Shown here piece after piece: positions 35,987-43,741 of a stretch of 64,000 bases of DNA (its first letter is position 1; every line of letters begins with the position of its first letter). The position numbers and the translations under genes are program-made. This stretch comes from Flavobacteriaceae bacterium MAR_2009_75 (lineage in GTDB: Bacteria; Bacteroidota; Bacteroidia; Flavobacteriales; Flavobacteriaceae). The stretch covers positions 3,533,501 through 3,597,500 of the forward strand of contig PHTZ01000001.1 of assembly GCA_002813285.1 (NCBI GenBank), given 5' to 3'. The notes under the pieces are model-generated. The model made no database searches. It had not been told where the DNA came from and saw only the letters and a list, made by a program, of their open reading frames with translations.

Positions 35987-36676
35987 TTATTTGGTAGTAG
36001 TTGCCTCTAAGCCCGTAAAATAGAGTTTGAAACTTCCATCTTCGTTTTTGTGCATTTTCGCCAATTTTAATCCTTTTACATCGGTATAATCTTCCCAAGT
36101 GGTAATCATCGAAGGTTCGTCTTGATTCGCTTTGCGAAATACCCACTCTTTTACGATGTAATCGTCCTCAAAATAAAAATCATACGCATCACCAGGAGTA
36201 TAACCTCCTTCTTGATCATAAGTAACCGTTAACTTTTGCATCGATTTTTTACTCATAGGAGCTTTCACATCGGTAGAATGTTCGGTTGAACTTCCGTTTT
36301 CATCCCAAAGAATATTTATGGGTGCCATTAACCAATATTTGTCGTTTATAAAACTGCCGTTGGTTTTGTAAGCGGTACTATCCATCTCCTTACGGCTATA
36401 GGTTAACGTGTCTTCTGCGGTTATGGCAGTAACTTCATTAGATTTCGGTTTCCATACCCAGCTTCGTTCATAATGAGAAGTATCACGATCAACATTGAAG
36501 GTGAACTTAAGTTCTTCGATATCATTCCAATTTTCGTAGCCATTGGCATAGGCTATCTTCTCTAAAAGACTCAACTCTTTTTTCGGGACGTCAGTCTGTG
36601 TCTCTTCCTTCTTAGTTTCATTACAAGACAAAACAACTATAGAAAAGATTATGATTGCGGATAGATATTTCTTCAT
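35987..36676 (-). CDS. lipoprotein, DUF6503-like
   Basis: 229 residues from ATG 36676 (an upstream TTG is less likely). A lipobox is seen at VVLSC with C18, followed by acidic and Lys-rich spacer NETKKEETQTDVPKK, so it is an outer- or inner-membrane lipoprotein. The body is beta-rich: WNDIEELKFTFNVDRD, RSWVWKPKSNEVTA, GYTPGDAYDFYFEDDY and ITTWEDYTDVKGLKLAKMH. It resembles the Bacteroidota DUF6503 family, which has an LolA-like outer-membrane lipoprotein fold pattern; the name is from memory. TATCTTTG (36699-36692, minus) gives a short leader. Confidence 0.78.
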   Translation of the reverse strand: MKKYLSAIIIFSIVVLSCNETKKEETQTDVPKKELSLLEKIAYANGYENWNDIEELKFTFNVDRDTSHYERSWVWKPKSNEVTAITAEDTLTYSRKEMDSTAYKTNGSFINDKYWLMAPINILWDENGSSTEHSTDVKAPMSKKSMQKLTVTYDQEGGYTPGDAYDFYFEDDYIVKEWVFRKANQDEPSMITTWEDYTDVKGLKLAKMHKNEDGSFKLYFTGLEATTTK

Positions 36677-36827
36677 GACAGGTGGTTTTTTCAAAGATAA
36701 CAGCTTTTAGAACCTAAGTATAGTTTATGAAGGAAAACTTATTAAAGCTTATTGAAGGTATTCAGGGTATTCAACTCTAATAAATCTATCCAAACTTTTG
36801 GTGATATTACTTGACATACTGCTCGTG

Positions 36828-36856
36828 TTGGCATTTAAATAAATTGCTTAATTTTG
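36828..36856 (+). promoter_or_regulatory. promoter of the clpP-like gene
   Basis: TTG (36828-36830), 18 bases, then TAATTTTG (36849-36856) fits the flavobacterial consensus. It puts the transcript start near 36862, after an upstream in-frame ATG at 36811, and so decides for the start codon at 36877. Confidence 0.6.
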
Positions 36857-36876
36857 AGCATATCAAAATAGATAAA

Positions 36877-37425
36877 ATGAGTTCTAAAAAAGGGAAAGTA
36901 CAAGAAACGATAGACGAGAAATTATTGGAGGAAAGAAAAGTGTTCTTATGGGGCATGGTCGATGATGATACCGCCAAACATGTTATCGATCGTCTTATGT
37001 ACCTAGATATGCAAAACAATAAAGAAATTCAATTATTCATAAATAGTCCGGGTGGCTATGTAACCTCTGGCTTCGCCATGTACGACACTATAAAATCGCT
37101 AAAGAGCCCGGTATCGACCATATGCACCGGTTTAGCGGCGTCTATGGGTTCTATTCTCTTGTCTGTAGGTAAGAAGGGTAGAAGGTTTATTCAGCCTCAT
37201 GCCCAAGTTATGATCCATCAACCTAGTGGTGGTGCCCGTGGTCAGGCATCGAATATTGAAATACAGGCCAAAGAGATTATCAAGACCAAAGAATTGAGTG
37301 CTAGAATTTTGGCAGATAACTGCGGACAAGATTATGAGAAGGTCTTAAAAGATTTTGATAGAGATTACTGGATGAATGCTGAAGAGTCAATCGAATATGG
37401 CATCGTTGATGGTGTACTAGAATAG
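36877..37425 (+). CDS. clpP: ClpP-family serine protease, stand-alone paralogue
   Basis: 182 residues from ATG 36877; the promoter at 36828-36856 rules out the earlier start. The catalytic Ser is in AASMGSILL, the His in VMIHQPSGG and the Asp in DFDRDYWMNAEE, so it should be active. INSPGGYVTSG is the family oxyanion loop. It is about 40 residues shorter at the N terminus than the main Bacteroidota ClpP and has no tig or clpX beside it, so it is likely a second, dispersed ClpP. It may form mixed rings with the main ClpP or work with another partner. It ends at a strong terminator. Confidence 0.88.
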   Translation: MSSKKGKVQETIDEKLLEERKVFLWGMVDDDTAKHVIDRLMYLDMQNNKEIQLFINSPGGYVTSGFAMYDTIKSLKSPVSTICTGLAASMGSILLSVGKKGRRFIQPHAQVMIHQPSGGARGQASNIEIQAKEIIKTKELSARILADNCGQDYEKVLKDFDRDYWMNAEESIEYGIVDGVLE

Positions 37426-37448
37426 TGCTATTTTTTAAAAGCACGAAA

Positions 37449-37488
37449 AAAGTCCTTCGCAAAATTGAGTTATGAAGGACTTTCTTTT
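37449..37488 (+). terminator. terminator after clpP
   Basis: AAAGTCCTTC (37449-37458) pairs with GAAGGACTTT (37474-37483), followed by CTTTTT. The A run on the left makes it usable for the convergent photolyase transcript as well. Confidence 0.8.
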
Positions 37489-37588
37489 TGAATATATATA
37501 TAGGCGCTTTCGCGGAATGTTCAACTTATTTACGTATCAACTACATTTGATGGATGCCTACTTAGAGTTAAAAGAATATTAAATCAAT

Positions 37589-39121
37589 TTAAAACCGTTC
37601 AGGATGCTCTATAATTTCTCTTGCCCTTGTTTTTAGGTCTTCGAGTTCTCTCTTATTTTTCTTATTCAATAGATTCATCATCATGGCCATACGGTTATTA
37701 TTCTCAAAGTGATTTCTTTTTTCGTCTAAAAAGTTCCAGTATAATGCATTGAATGGGCAAGCGTTTTCTCCCAGTTTCTTTGTGTGGCTATAATGACAAC
37801 CCTTACAATAATTACTCATTTTGTTGATATAGTTTGCGCTACTCACATAAGGTTTGGTGCCAACGATGCCCCCATCGGCAAACTGACTCATACCCCTGGT
37901 ATTGGTAATTTCGACCCATTCTATGGCATCAATGTAAATACCAAGATACCAAGCATCAACCTCGTCAGGGTCGGTCATGGTTAATAGGGCGTAATTGCCG
38001 GTTATCATCAGGCGCTGAATATGATGGGCGTATGCTTCGTTCAGGCTTTGTTTAATGCTATGCCTTAAGCAGTTCATTTTAGTATCAGCGGTCCAAAAGA
38101 AATCGGGCAATTTATTACTATTTTCGAGCTTGTTGAGGTTGGCGTAATTGGGCATTTCTTTCCAATAAATACCTCTCATATATTCTCGCCAGCCTAAAAT
38201 TTGACGTATAAAACCTTCTACTTGAGAGATATGTATTTCATCGGTATGGTTGTAGTAATAATCTAATACCTTGTCAATTACCTCTTTTGGTGATATCATT
38301 TTGCTATTCATAGCAAAAGATAATCGAGAGTGAAAAAGAAAGTGCTGATCGGTGTGCATAGCATCTTGAAAGTCACCAAAATGAACCAAGAAATTTTGAA
38401 CGAAGTAATTCAATACGGAGAGACTGTCTGAGCGCGAAGTGGGCCAATTAAAATTGGTGGGGTCAATCGCCCCGAAGTAATCAACGTTGGCCTGTTCAAT
38501 ATCTTCAAGAATGGATGACACATCTTTTCTAAAACCTCGTTCATGTGGTATTTCGGGCTCACCTTTCCATTTTTTACGATTACTTTGGTCAAAGTTCCAT
38601 CTACCGCCTTCGGGTTGTGCATTGTTAACCATAATACGATGCTTTTTCCGCATCATGCGATAAAAGCTTTCCATTATGAAGCTCTTTTTATTCGCGAAGA
38701 AATTTTTAACCTCGTATCTGGAAGTATAAAAATGTTCAGTGTCGAATACCTCGGTTTCCAATTTTATCGATTTGCAAATGTTATTTAACTGAAGATCTAA
38801 TCGATATTCATCGGGTAGCAGATATTCAAATTTTGTGGCGTTCGCCCGATCGATGCCGTACTGAATAACTTTTGTTAAGCCTTGAGGGTTTTCGGGGTCA
38901 TTGATTTTGAGATAAATTACCCGATGGCCTTTCTGGGTTAATTCACTTGAAAAGTTACGCATGGCGCTAAAAAAACCTATGACCTTTTGAATATGATGTT
39001 TGACATAGTCTGTTTCTTGTTTCATCTCTGCAATGATGTAGGTCACATTATTATCCACTTTTTGAAACCAAGAGTGTTTGTGGTTCAGTTGGTCGCCTAA
39101 AATCAATCTTAAGGTGTGCAT
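37589..39121 (-). CDS. iron-sulfur (6-4) photolyase / bacterial cryptochrome (FeS-BCP, PhrB-like)
   Basis: 510 residues, beginning RLILGDQLNHKHSWF as in the photolyase-related family. All four [4Fe-4S] ligands seen in this class are present: C351 (MNCLRHS), C439, C442 (NYCKGCHYSH) and C455 (ENACPFNALYWNFL). These are within one residue of those in Agrobacterium PhrB. The catalytic His pair is in EAYAHHIQRLMITGNY, and the FAD region has WYLGIYIDAIEWVE. The protein repairs UV (6-4) photoproducts using FAD and a lumazine antenna, or acts as a blue-light sensor. It is monocistronic and convergent with clpP. Confidence 0.93.
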   Translation of the reverse strand: MHTLRLILGDQLNHKHSWFQKVDNNVTYIIAEMKQETDYVKHHIQKVIGFFSAMRNFSSELTQKGHRVIYLKINDPENPQGLTKVIQYGIDRANATKFEYLLPDEYRLDLQLNNICKSIKLETEVFDTEHFYTSRYEVKNFFANKKSFIMESFYRMMRKKHRIMVNNAQPEGGRWNFDQSNRKKWKGEPEIPHERGFRKDVSSILEDIEQANVDYFGAIDPTNFNWPTSRSDSLSVLNYFVQNFLVHFGDFQDAMHTDQHFLFHSRLSFAMNSKMISPKEVIDKVLDYYYNHTDEIHISQVEGFIRQILGWREYMRGIYWKEMPNYANLNKLENSNKLPDFFWTADTKMNCLRHSIKQSLNEAYAHHIQRLMITGNYALLTMTDPDEVDAWYLGIYIDAIEWVEITNTRGMSQFADGGIVGTKPYVSSANYINKMSNYCKGCHYSHTKKLGENACPFNALYWNFLDEKRNHFENNNRMAMMMNLLNKKNKRELEDLKTRAREIIEHPERF

Positions 39122-39231
39122 GGCTTTTTAATATTGCGATTGTTTGTGACTACTAAGTAAATCAGAGAAAAGCTTTTTAATGGCACTTATCGCATTTTAG
39201 TTGAATGTATTTAAATCTATCATTTTTGATT

Positions 39232-39264
39232 TTGGGAGAAAAAGCTCTTTTAACCTTATATTTG
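39232..39264 (+). promoter_or_regulatory. promoter upstream of kmo
   Basis: TTG (39232-39234), 22 bases, then TATATTTG (39257-39264). Transcription near 39270 would leave a 130-nt leader before the kmo ATG. No riboswitch fold was recognised in that leader. Confidence 0.5.
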
Positions 39265-39399
39265 TTCGATTTGCCGATTTTCATGGTAAATGAGAACAAA
39301 AAACGATGAAGGTTTGATTCATTTTTTAGAAGAGAATCCTTTATTAATAAATATCTTATTTTTAGCCCCTTTCAAATTTTAGGGTAGCATATCTTATCT

Positions 39400-40740
39400 A
39401 TGATTCAAAATCAGAAAAACATTGCCATTATTGGTTCAGGGCTAGTTGGGTCTTTATTGGCTATTTATTTGAAAAGGCTAGGGCATAATATAACGGTTTT
39501 TGACCGCAGACCTGATATTCGTAACATTACATTTTCTGGCAGGTCGATTAATCTTGCTATGAGCAATAGAGGGTGGAGAGCTTTGAAAGAAGTGGGTATA
39601 GCCGACGAAATCAGAAATTTGGCCATACCTCTTGATAAAAGGGCGATGCACGTAATCGGCGAACCCATGTATTTTCAGAAATATGGTAAAGATGGTGAAG
39701 CGATTTGGTCAATTTCACGTGGAATACTGAACAAACGTATGATTGATTTGGCCGAAGAAGCAGGGGTTACTTTTCGATTTGAAGAGAAAGTTTGGGATGT
39801 TAATCTGCCCGAAGCGAAAATTTATACGGGACAATCTGAAAAAAGTGAGTGGAAAGAGTACAAGTATGACATGATTTTTGGGTGCGATGGTGCCTTTTCA
39901 AGAGTTCGTCACAAAATGCAAAGGCGCAGCCGATTCGACTATTCTCAAGATTTTATTGACGTGGGCTACAAAGAACTCTCTATACCACCGAATGAAGACG
40001 GTACCCATAAATTTGATAGTAACTCATTTCATATTTGGCCACGGGGTAAGTTTATGCTTATAGCTATGCCAAACCTAGACGGTAGTTTCACCTGTACCTT
40101 GTTTTTGCCATTCGAAGGTGAGGTATCTTTCGAAAGTCTAAAAACCAAAGAAGAAGCAAAAGCCTTTTTTAAAGAATACTTTCCGAATGTGCGTAGAGAA
40201 ATCGAAAACTTGACGGGTGATTTCTTCAAGAACCCGACTAGTGCCATGGTGACCATGAAATGCTACCCCTGGTCGTATTGGGACAAAGTTGCTTTGGTGG
40301 GAGACTCTGCCCATGCCGTAGTACCTTTCTATGGTCAAGGAATGAATGCTGGTTTTGAAGATATCTATATTTTGAATAAGATTATTCATAAGTACGGAGA
40401 TGATTGGGGTCGTATTTTTCAAGAATATCAAGAAGATAGAAAGCCAAATGCAGATGCGATTGCAGAATTAAGCTATCGTAATTTCGTTGAAATGAGTAGT
40501 AAAACCGCAAATCCTAAATTTTTACTTCAAAAAAAGATAGAAAAGCATTTTGCAGCCAAACACCCCGATAAATGGATACCGGTCTATAGTAGGGTAACAT
40601 TTTCAGAACGACCTTATGCTGAAGCCTTGGCAGTTGGAGATGCCCAAGAAAAGGTAATGAAAGAAATAATGCAAATACCCAATATTGAAGAAAAATGGGA
40701 TAGTCTAGAAGTAGAGCAGAAAATTTTGGAACTACTTTAA
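39400..40740 (+). CDS. kmo: kynurenine 3-monooxygenase
   Basis: 446 residues. FAD-dependent aromatic hydroxylase of the PHBH class that turns kynurenine into 3-hydroxykynurenine with NADPH and O2. Visible are the Rossmann GxGxxG (IGSGLVGSLL) ending in the acidic FDRRPD, the DG motif region GCDGAFSRVRHKM, and the GD motif VALVGDSAHAVVPFYGQGMNAGFED. SGRSINLAMSNRGW is typical of KMO. The C-terminal part lacks the membrane helix of mitochondrial KMO. With kynU (31197) it would make 3-hydroxyanthranilate, the precursor of quinolinate and NAD. Tryptophan dioxygenase is not in the window. Confidence 0.95.
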   Translation: MIQNQKNIAIIGSGLVGSLLAIYLKRLGHNITVFDRRPDIRNITFSGRSINLAMSNRGWRALKEVGIADEIRNLAIPLDKRAMHVIGEPMYFQKYGKDGEAIWSISRGILNKRMIDLAEEAGVTFRFEEKVWDVNLPEAKIYTGQSEKSEWKEYKYDMIFGCDGAFSRVRHKMQRRSRFDYSQDFIDVGYKELSIPPNEDGTHKFDSNSFHIWPRGKFMLIAMPNLDGSFTCTLFLPFEGEVSFESLKTKEEAKAFFKEYFPNVRREIENLTGDFFKNPTSAMVTMKCYPWSYWDKVALVGDSAHAVVPFYGQGMNAGFEDIYILNKIIHKYGDDWGRIFQEYQEDRKPNADAIAELSYRNFVEMSSKTANPKFLLQKKIEKHFAAKHPDKWIPVYSRVTFSERPYAEALAVGDAQEKVMKEIMQIPNIEEKWDSLEVEQKILELL

Positions 40741-40770
40741 TTTCAAAATGCTCACTAAAGTTATTGCATA

Positions 40771-40798
40771 AAAAAAGCCGCTCATGAGCGGCTTTTTT
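40771..40798. terminator. bidirectional terminator between kmo and the coiled-coil gene
   Basis: GCCGCTCATGAGCGGC is a perfect palindrome at 40777-40792, flanked by AAAAAA and TTTTTT. It should work on both strands, for kmo (ends 40740) and for the convergent gene ending at 40818. Confidence 0.9.
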
Positions 40799-40817
40799 TA
40801 TTTATAATGAAACACTG

Positions 40818-41597
40818 TTACATTTTAGCGAACAGTTTTTGCATTTTTTCTTGCTCTTCTTCAGCCAATACGGGATCGACCAAAATTCTACCACTATGTT
40901 CATCGGTGATAATCTTCTTTCGAGAAGCAATTTCAACCTGAACCTGAGGTGGTATAGTAAAGAAAGAACCACCTGAAGCACCTCTTTCAATTGGTACAAC
41001 GGCCAAGCCATTCTTTACGTTATTACGAATTCGTGCATAAGCCTTTACCAATCGCTCTTCAATTTCAGTTTGGTACTTTTCTGATTGCTCTAACAAAGAC
41101 TGCTCTTCTTTCTCGGTCTCGGCCAAAATAGCATCGAGTTCACTCTTTTTGTGCTTAAGGTGTGCCTCACGCTCACTTAATCGCTCTTTGGTTTCAGAAA
41201 TAACCACTTTCTTCTGTTCAATTTGCGCTTTGAACTCTTTAATGTTCTTTTCGGCCAATTGAATTTCAAGCTCTTGAAACTCTAGCTCTTTACTGATGGA
41301 GTTGAACTCTCTACTGTTACGAACGTTTTTTTGTTGCTCGTTGTATTTTTTAATAAGTGTCTTGGCTTCCTCGATCAAGTTTTTCTTCGCGCCGATTTCA
41401 AAATTAATGGTTTCAACATCGGTCTTCAACTTGTCTATTCTGGTTTTAAGTCCCAGAACCTCGTCTTCCAAATCCTCAACTTCTAGTGGTAGTTCGCCTC
41501 GAACGTTTCGTATTTCATCTACTCTTGAATCAATCAATTGCAGGTCATACAATGCCCTAAGTTTTTGTTCTACCGAAGCCTCTTCTTTTTTTGCCAT
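40818..41597 (-). CDS. coiled-coil protein of the C4 zinc-ribbon (DUF164) family, cysteines lost
   Basis: 259 residues. Residues about 10-190 are a long antiparallel coiled coil (LRALYDLQLIDSRVDEIRN, EFNSISKELEFQELEIQLAEKNIKEFK). The C-terminal part matches the zf-RING_7 ribbon (FFTIPPQVQVEI, SGRILVDP), but the four zinc cysteines of the usual CxGC and CxxCGR pairs are replaced (RGASGGSFF, ITDEHSGR). So the zinc site is gone while the fold pattern stays. The family is thought to bind nucleic acid or ribosome-related partners; function is unsettled. It lies 6 bp after the Nif3-like gene in a conserved pair. Confidence 0.9.
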   Translation of the reverse strand: MAKKEEASVEQKLRALYDLQLIDSRVDEIRNVRGELPLEVEDLEDEVLGLKTRIDKLKTDVETINFEIGAKKNLIEEAKTLIKKYNEQQKNVRNSREFNSISKELEFQELEIQLAEKNIKEFKAQIEQKKVVISETKERLSEREAHLKHKKSELDAILAETEKEEQSLLEQSEKYQTEIEERLVKAYARIRNNVKNGLAVVPIERGASGGSFFTIPPQVQVEIASRKKIITDEHSGRILVDPVLAEEEQEKMQKLFAKM

Positions 41598-41603
41598 AAA
41601 TTT

Positions 41604-42698
41604 TTATAAATACTTGATGGGATTGGTTTTACTTTCCGATAAACGGACTGCAAAATTAGGAATTTTTTTTGTAAGATAGTCAACTAAAAGATTTTTTGTA
41701 AACTGTTCTGTTTCATAGTGTCCAATATCGGCAATCACTATCTTGTTTTCAGCTTTATAAAACTCGTGATACTTAATGTCTGAAGTTATGTAGACATCTG
41801 CTCCTGCTGATATTGCCGCCTCAATTGCAAAAGCTCCGCTTCCACCTAAGACAGCAACTTTTTTTATCTGTTTTCCCAATAATTGTGAATGCCTTATTGC
41901 AGATGAATTCATTTTTCTCTTCACATGTTCGAGAAATTCAATTTCGTCGATAGGTTCGTTTAAGGTGCCGACCATTCCTATACCTATATTTTGGTCTGTA
42001 TTGTCTAAAGTTGAAATTTCATAAGCCACTTCTTCGTACGGATGAGAGTCTAACAGCGCATTTATTATTTTAGATTGATGAATTTTAGAGAATACTACAT
42101 TGATCTGCGTTTCTTTTTCATAGTGTAGTTCCCCAACATTGCCTTTTGACGGATTGGCGTCTGAACCTGCTTTATAATTACCAATACCATCTATGCTGAA
42201 ACTACAGTTGCTATATTTACCAATATTACCTGCACCCGCTTCGAACAAGGCTTCCTTTACACCATTGGCATTTTCGAGAGGAACGTAAGTAGTAAGTTTT
42301 TTGAGTGTTCCCTTCTGGGAAATCAAAATTTTAGAATTCGAAATACCAAGTACTTGGCATATTTTAGCACTTACACCCTGCGGAACATTATCGAGTGCGG
42401 TATGCATACTGTAAATTGCAATATCGTTTCGAATGGCCTTTAACACTACACGTTCTACGTATGTGCGCCCGGTTATTTTTTTGAGTCCTGAAAAAATAAT
42501 AGGGTGAAAGCTTACAATTAGATTACACCGGTTCGCAATAGCCTCGTCAATAACGCTTTCCAAAGTGTCTAAAGTCACCAAAACTCCAGTTACCTCTGAA
42601 TTTGGGTTACCGACCAAAAGCCCAACATTATCAAAATCTTCAGCATAGCCCAGTGGCGCCAGCTCTTCTAAAACGGTACTAACTTCTTTTACGGTCAT
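41604..42698 (-). CDS. Nif3-like dinuclear metal centre protein
   Basis: 364 residues, the long form with a PII-like insert in the middle (about 130-240). Metal ligands are seen in LIVSFHPIIFSGLKK, YSMHTALDN and VIADIGHYETEQF. The family (Nif3/YbgI/DUF34) forms hexameric toroids; proposed roles include GTP cyclohydrolase type activity and metal chaperoning, none settled. It pairs with the coiled-coil gene downstream (6-bp gap) and is divergent from lpxK, 47 bp away. Confidence 0.93.
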   Translation of the reverse strand: MTVKEVSTVLEELAPLGYAEDFDNVGLLVGNPNSEVTGVLVTLDTLESVIDEAIANRCNLIVSFHPIIFSGLKKITGRTYVERVVLKAIRNDIAIYSMHTALDNVPQGVSAKICQVLGISNSKILISQKGTLKKLTTYVPLENANGVKEALFEAGAGNIGKYSNCSFSIDGIGNYKAGSDANPSKGNVGELHYEKETQINVVFSKIHQSKIINALLDSHPYEEVAYEISTLDNTDQNIGIGMVGTLNEPIDEIEFLEHVKRKMNSSAIRHSQLLGKQIKKVAVLGGSGAFAIEAAISAGADVYITSDIKYHEFYKAENKIVIADIGHYETEQFTKNLLVDYLTKKIPNFAVRLSESKTNPIKYL

Positions 42699-42745
42699 AT
42701 AGGTTTTTCTGCTGTCTAAAGATAAAATATTATAATTTCGCCTTA

Positions 42746-43741
42746 ATGCAAGTACTTAGAAAAATTCTATTTCCGGTCTCGATTGTTTATGCATTTGTAG
42801 TACATCTGCGCAATTACTTCTATGATAAAGGTTTTTTTAGTTCTAAATCATATCGAACACCTACTGTTTGCATAGGTAACTTAAGCGTAGGCGGCACCGG
42901 AAAAACGCCTATGATCGAGTTTTTGATTTCTAAACTTAAAAATGATTACAAGGTGGCCATGTTGAGTAGGGGGTACATGCGAAAGTCGAAGGGCTTTGTT
43001 CTGGCCAATAATATTAGTAGCGTTGAAGATTTAGGTGATGAACCTTTTCAGATTTTCAATAAGTTTTCTGAAGTAGCTGTTGCTGTCGATGCTAACAGAC
43101 GAAATGGTATTGAACATTTAGAGCGAAAATGTAGCCCAGATATCATCTTGCTAGATGATGCTTATCAGCACCGAAAAGTAAAATGTGATTATTATATTTT
43201 ATTGACAGCCTTTGATAATTTATATGTTAATGATTGGTATTTGCCCACAGGAGATTTGCGAGATGCAAAAAGCCAAGCTGACAGGGCTCATACCATTGTG
43301 GTAACGAAGTGCCCTTCTGATTTAACTCTGAAAAAGAGAAAGGAAATTGTAGAAAAGCTGAAATTAAAGGCCTATCAACAAGTTTTGTTCAGCTTTTTGG
43401 CATATAGTAAAATGATTGTAGGTCATGAAAGTGAATGCCCATTGAATGATTTGATAGGAAAAAAAGTGACTTTGGTCACAGGTATCGCCAATCCACGTCC
43501 TTTAACTTCATATTTGAAGGAGGTGGGGCTGTCTTTCGAGCATTTGAAGTATAAAGATCATCACTTTTTTACTTCAGCAGAACTGGAAATGTTAGCACAA
43601 AAGGAATTCGTGCTAACAACTGAAAAGGATTATGTACGTCTAAAGAACAACCTATCGAATGTACATTACATTGCTGTTGCCCATAGTTTTTTTGATGATG
43701 GCGAACAGTTATTGTTAGGAGGTCTAAAAAAGATTATGTAA
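42746..43741 (+). CDS. lpxK: tetraacyldisaccharide 4'-kinase (lipid A synthesis)
   Basis: 331 residues. The P-loop is GNLSVGGTGKTP at 44-55, placed after an N-terminal membrane-associated helix (FPVSIVYAFVVHLRNYFYDKG), as in LpxK. Other family motifs are SRGYMRKSKGF, GDEPFQI, DDAYQHRKVK and LPTGDLRD. The enzyme phosphorylates the 4' position of the lipid A disaccharide at the inner membrane. The last 8 bp overlap the convergent histidine kinase gene. TATAATTTCG, a near -7 box, lies just before the start. Confidence 0.97.
   Translation: MQVLRKILFPVSIVYAFVVHLRNYFYDKGFFSSKSYRTPTVCIGNLSVGGTGKTPMIEFLISKLKNDYKVAMLSRGYMRKSKGFVLANNISSVEDLGDEPFQIFNKFSEVAVAVDANRRNGIEHLERKCSPDIILLDDAYQHRKVKCDYYILLTAFDNLYVNDWYLPTGDLRDAKSQADRAHTIVVTKCPSDLTLKKRKEIVEKLKLKAYQQVLFSFLAYSKMIVGHESECPLNDLIGKKVTLVTGIANPRPLTSYLKEVGLSFEHLKYKDHHFFTSAELEMLAQKEFVLTTEKDYVRLKNNLSNVHYIAVAHSFFDDGEQLLLGGLKKIM

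Noticed and set aside
36811-36876. Earlier start for the clpP-like gene.
   Set aside because: The consensus promoter at 36828-36856 lies downstream of that codon, and the extra residues have no ClpP similarity.
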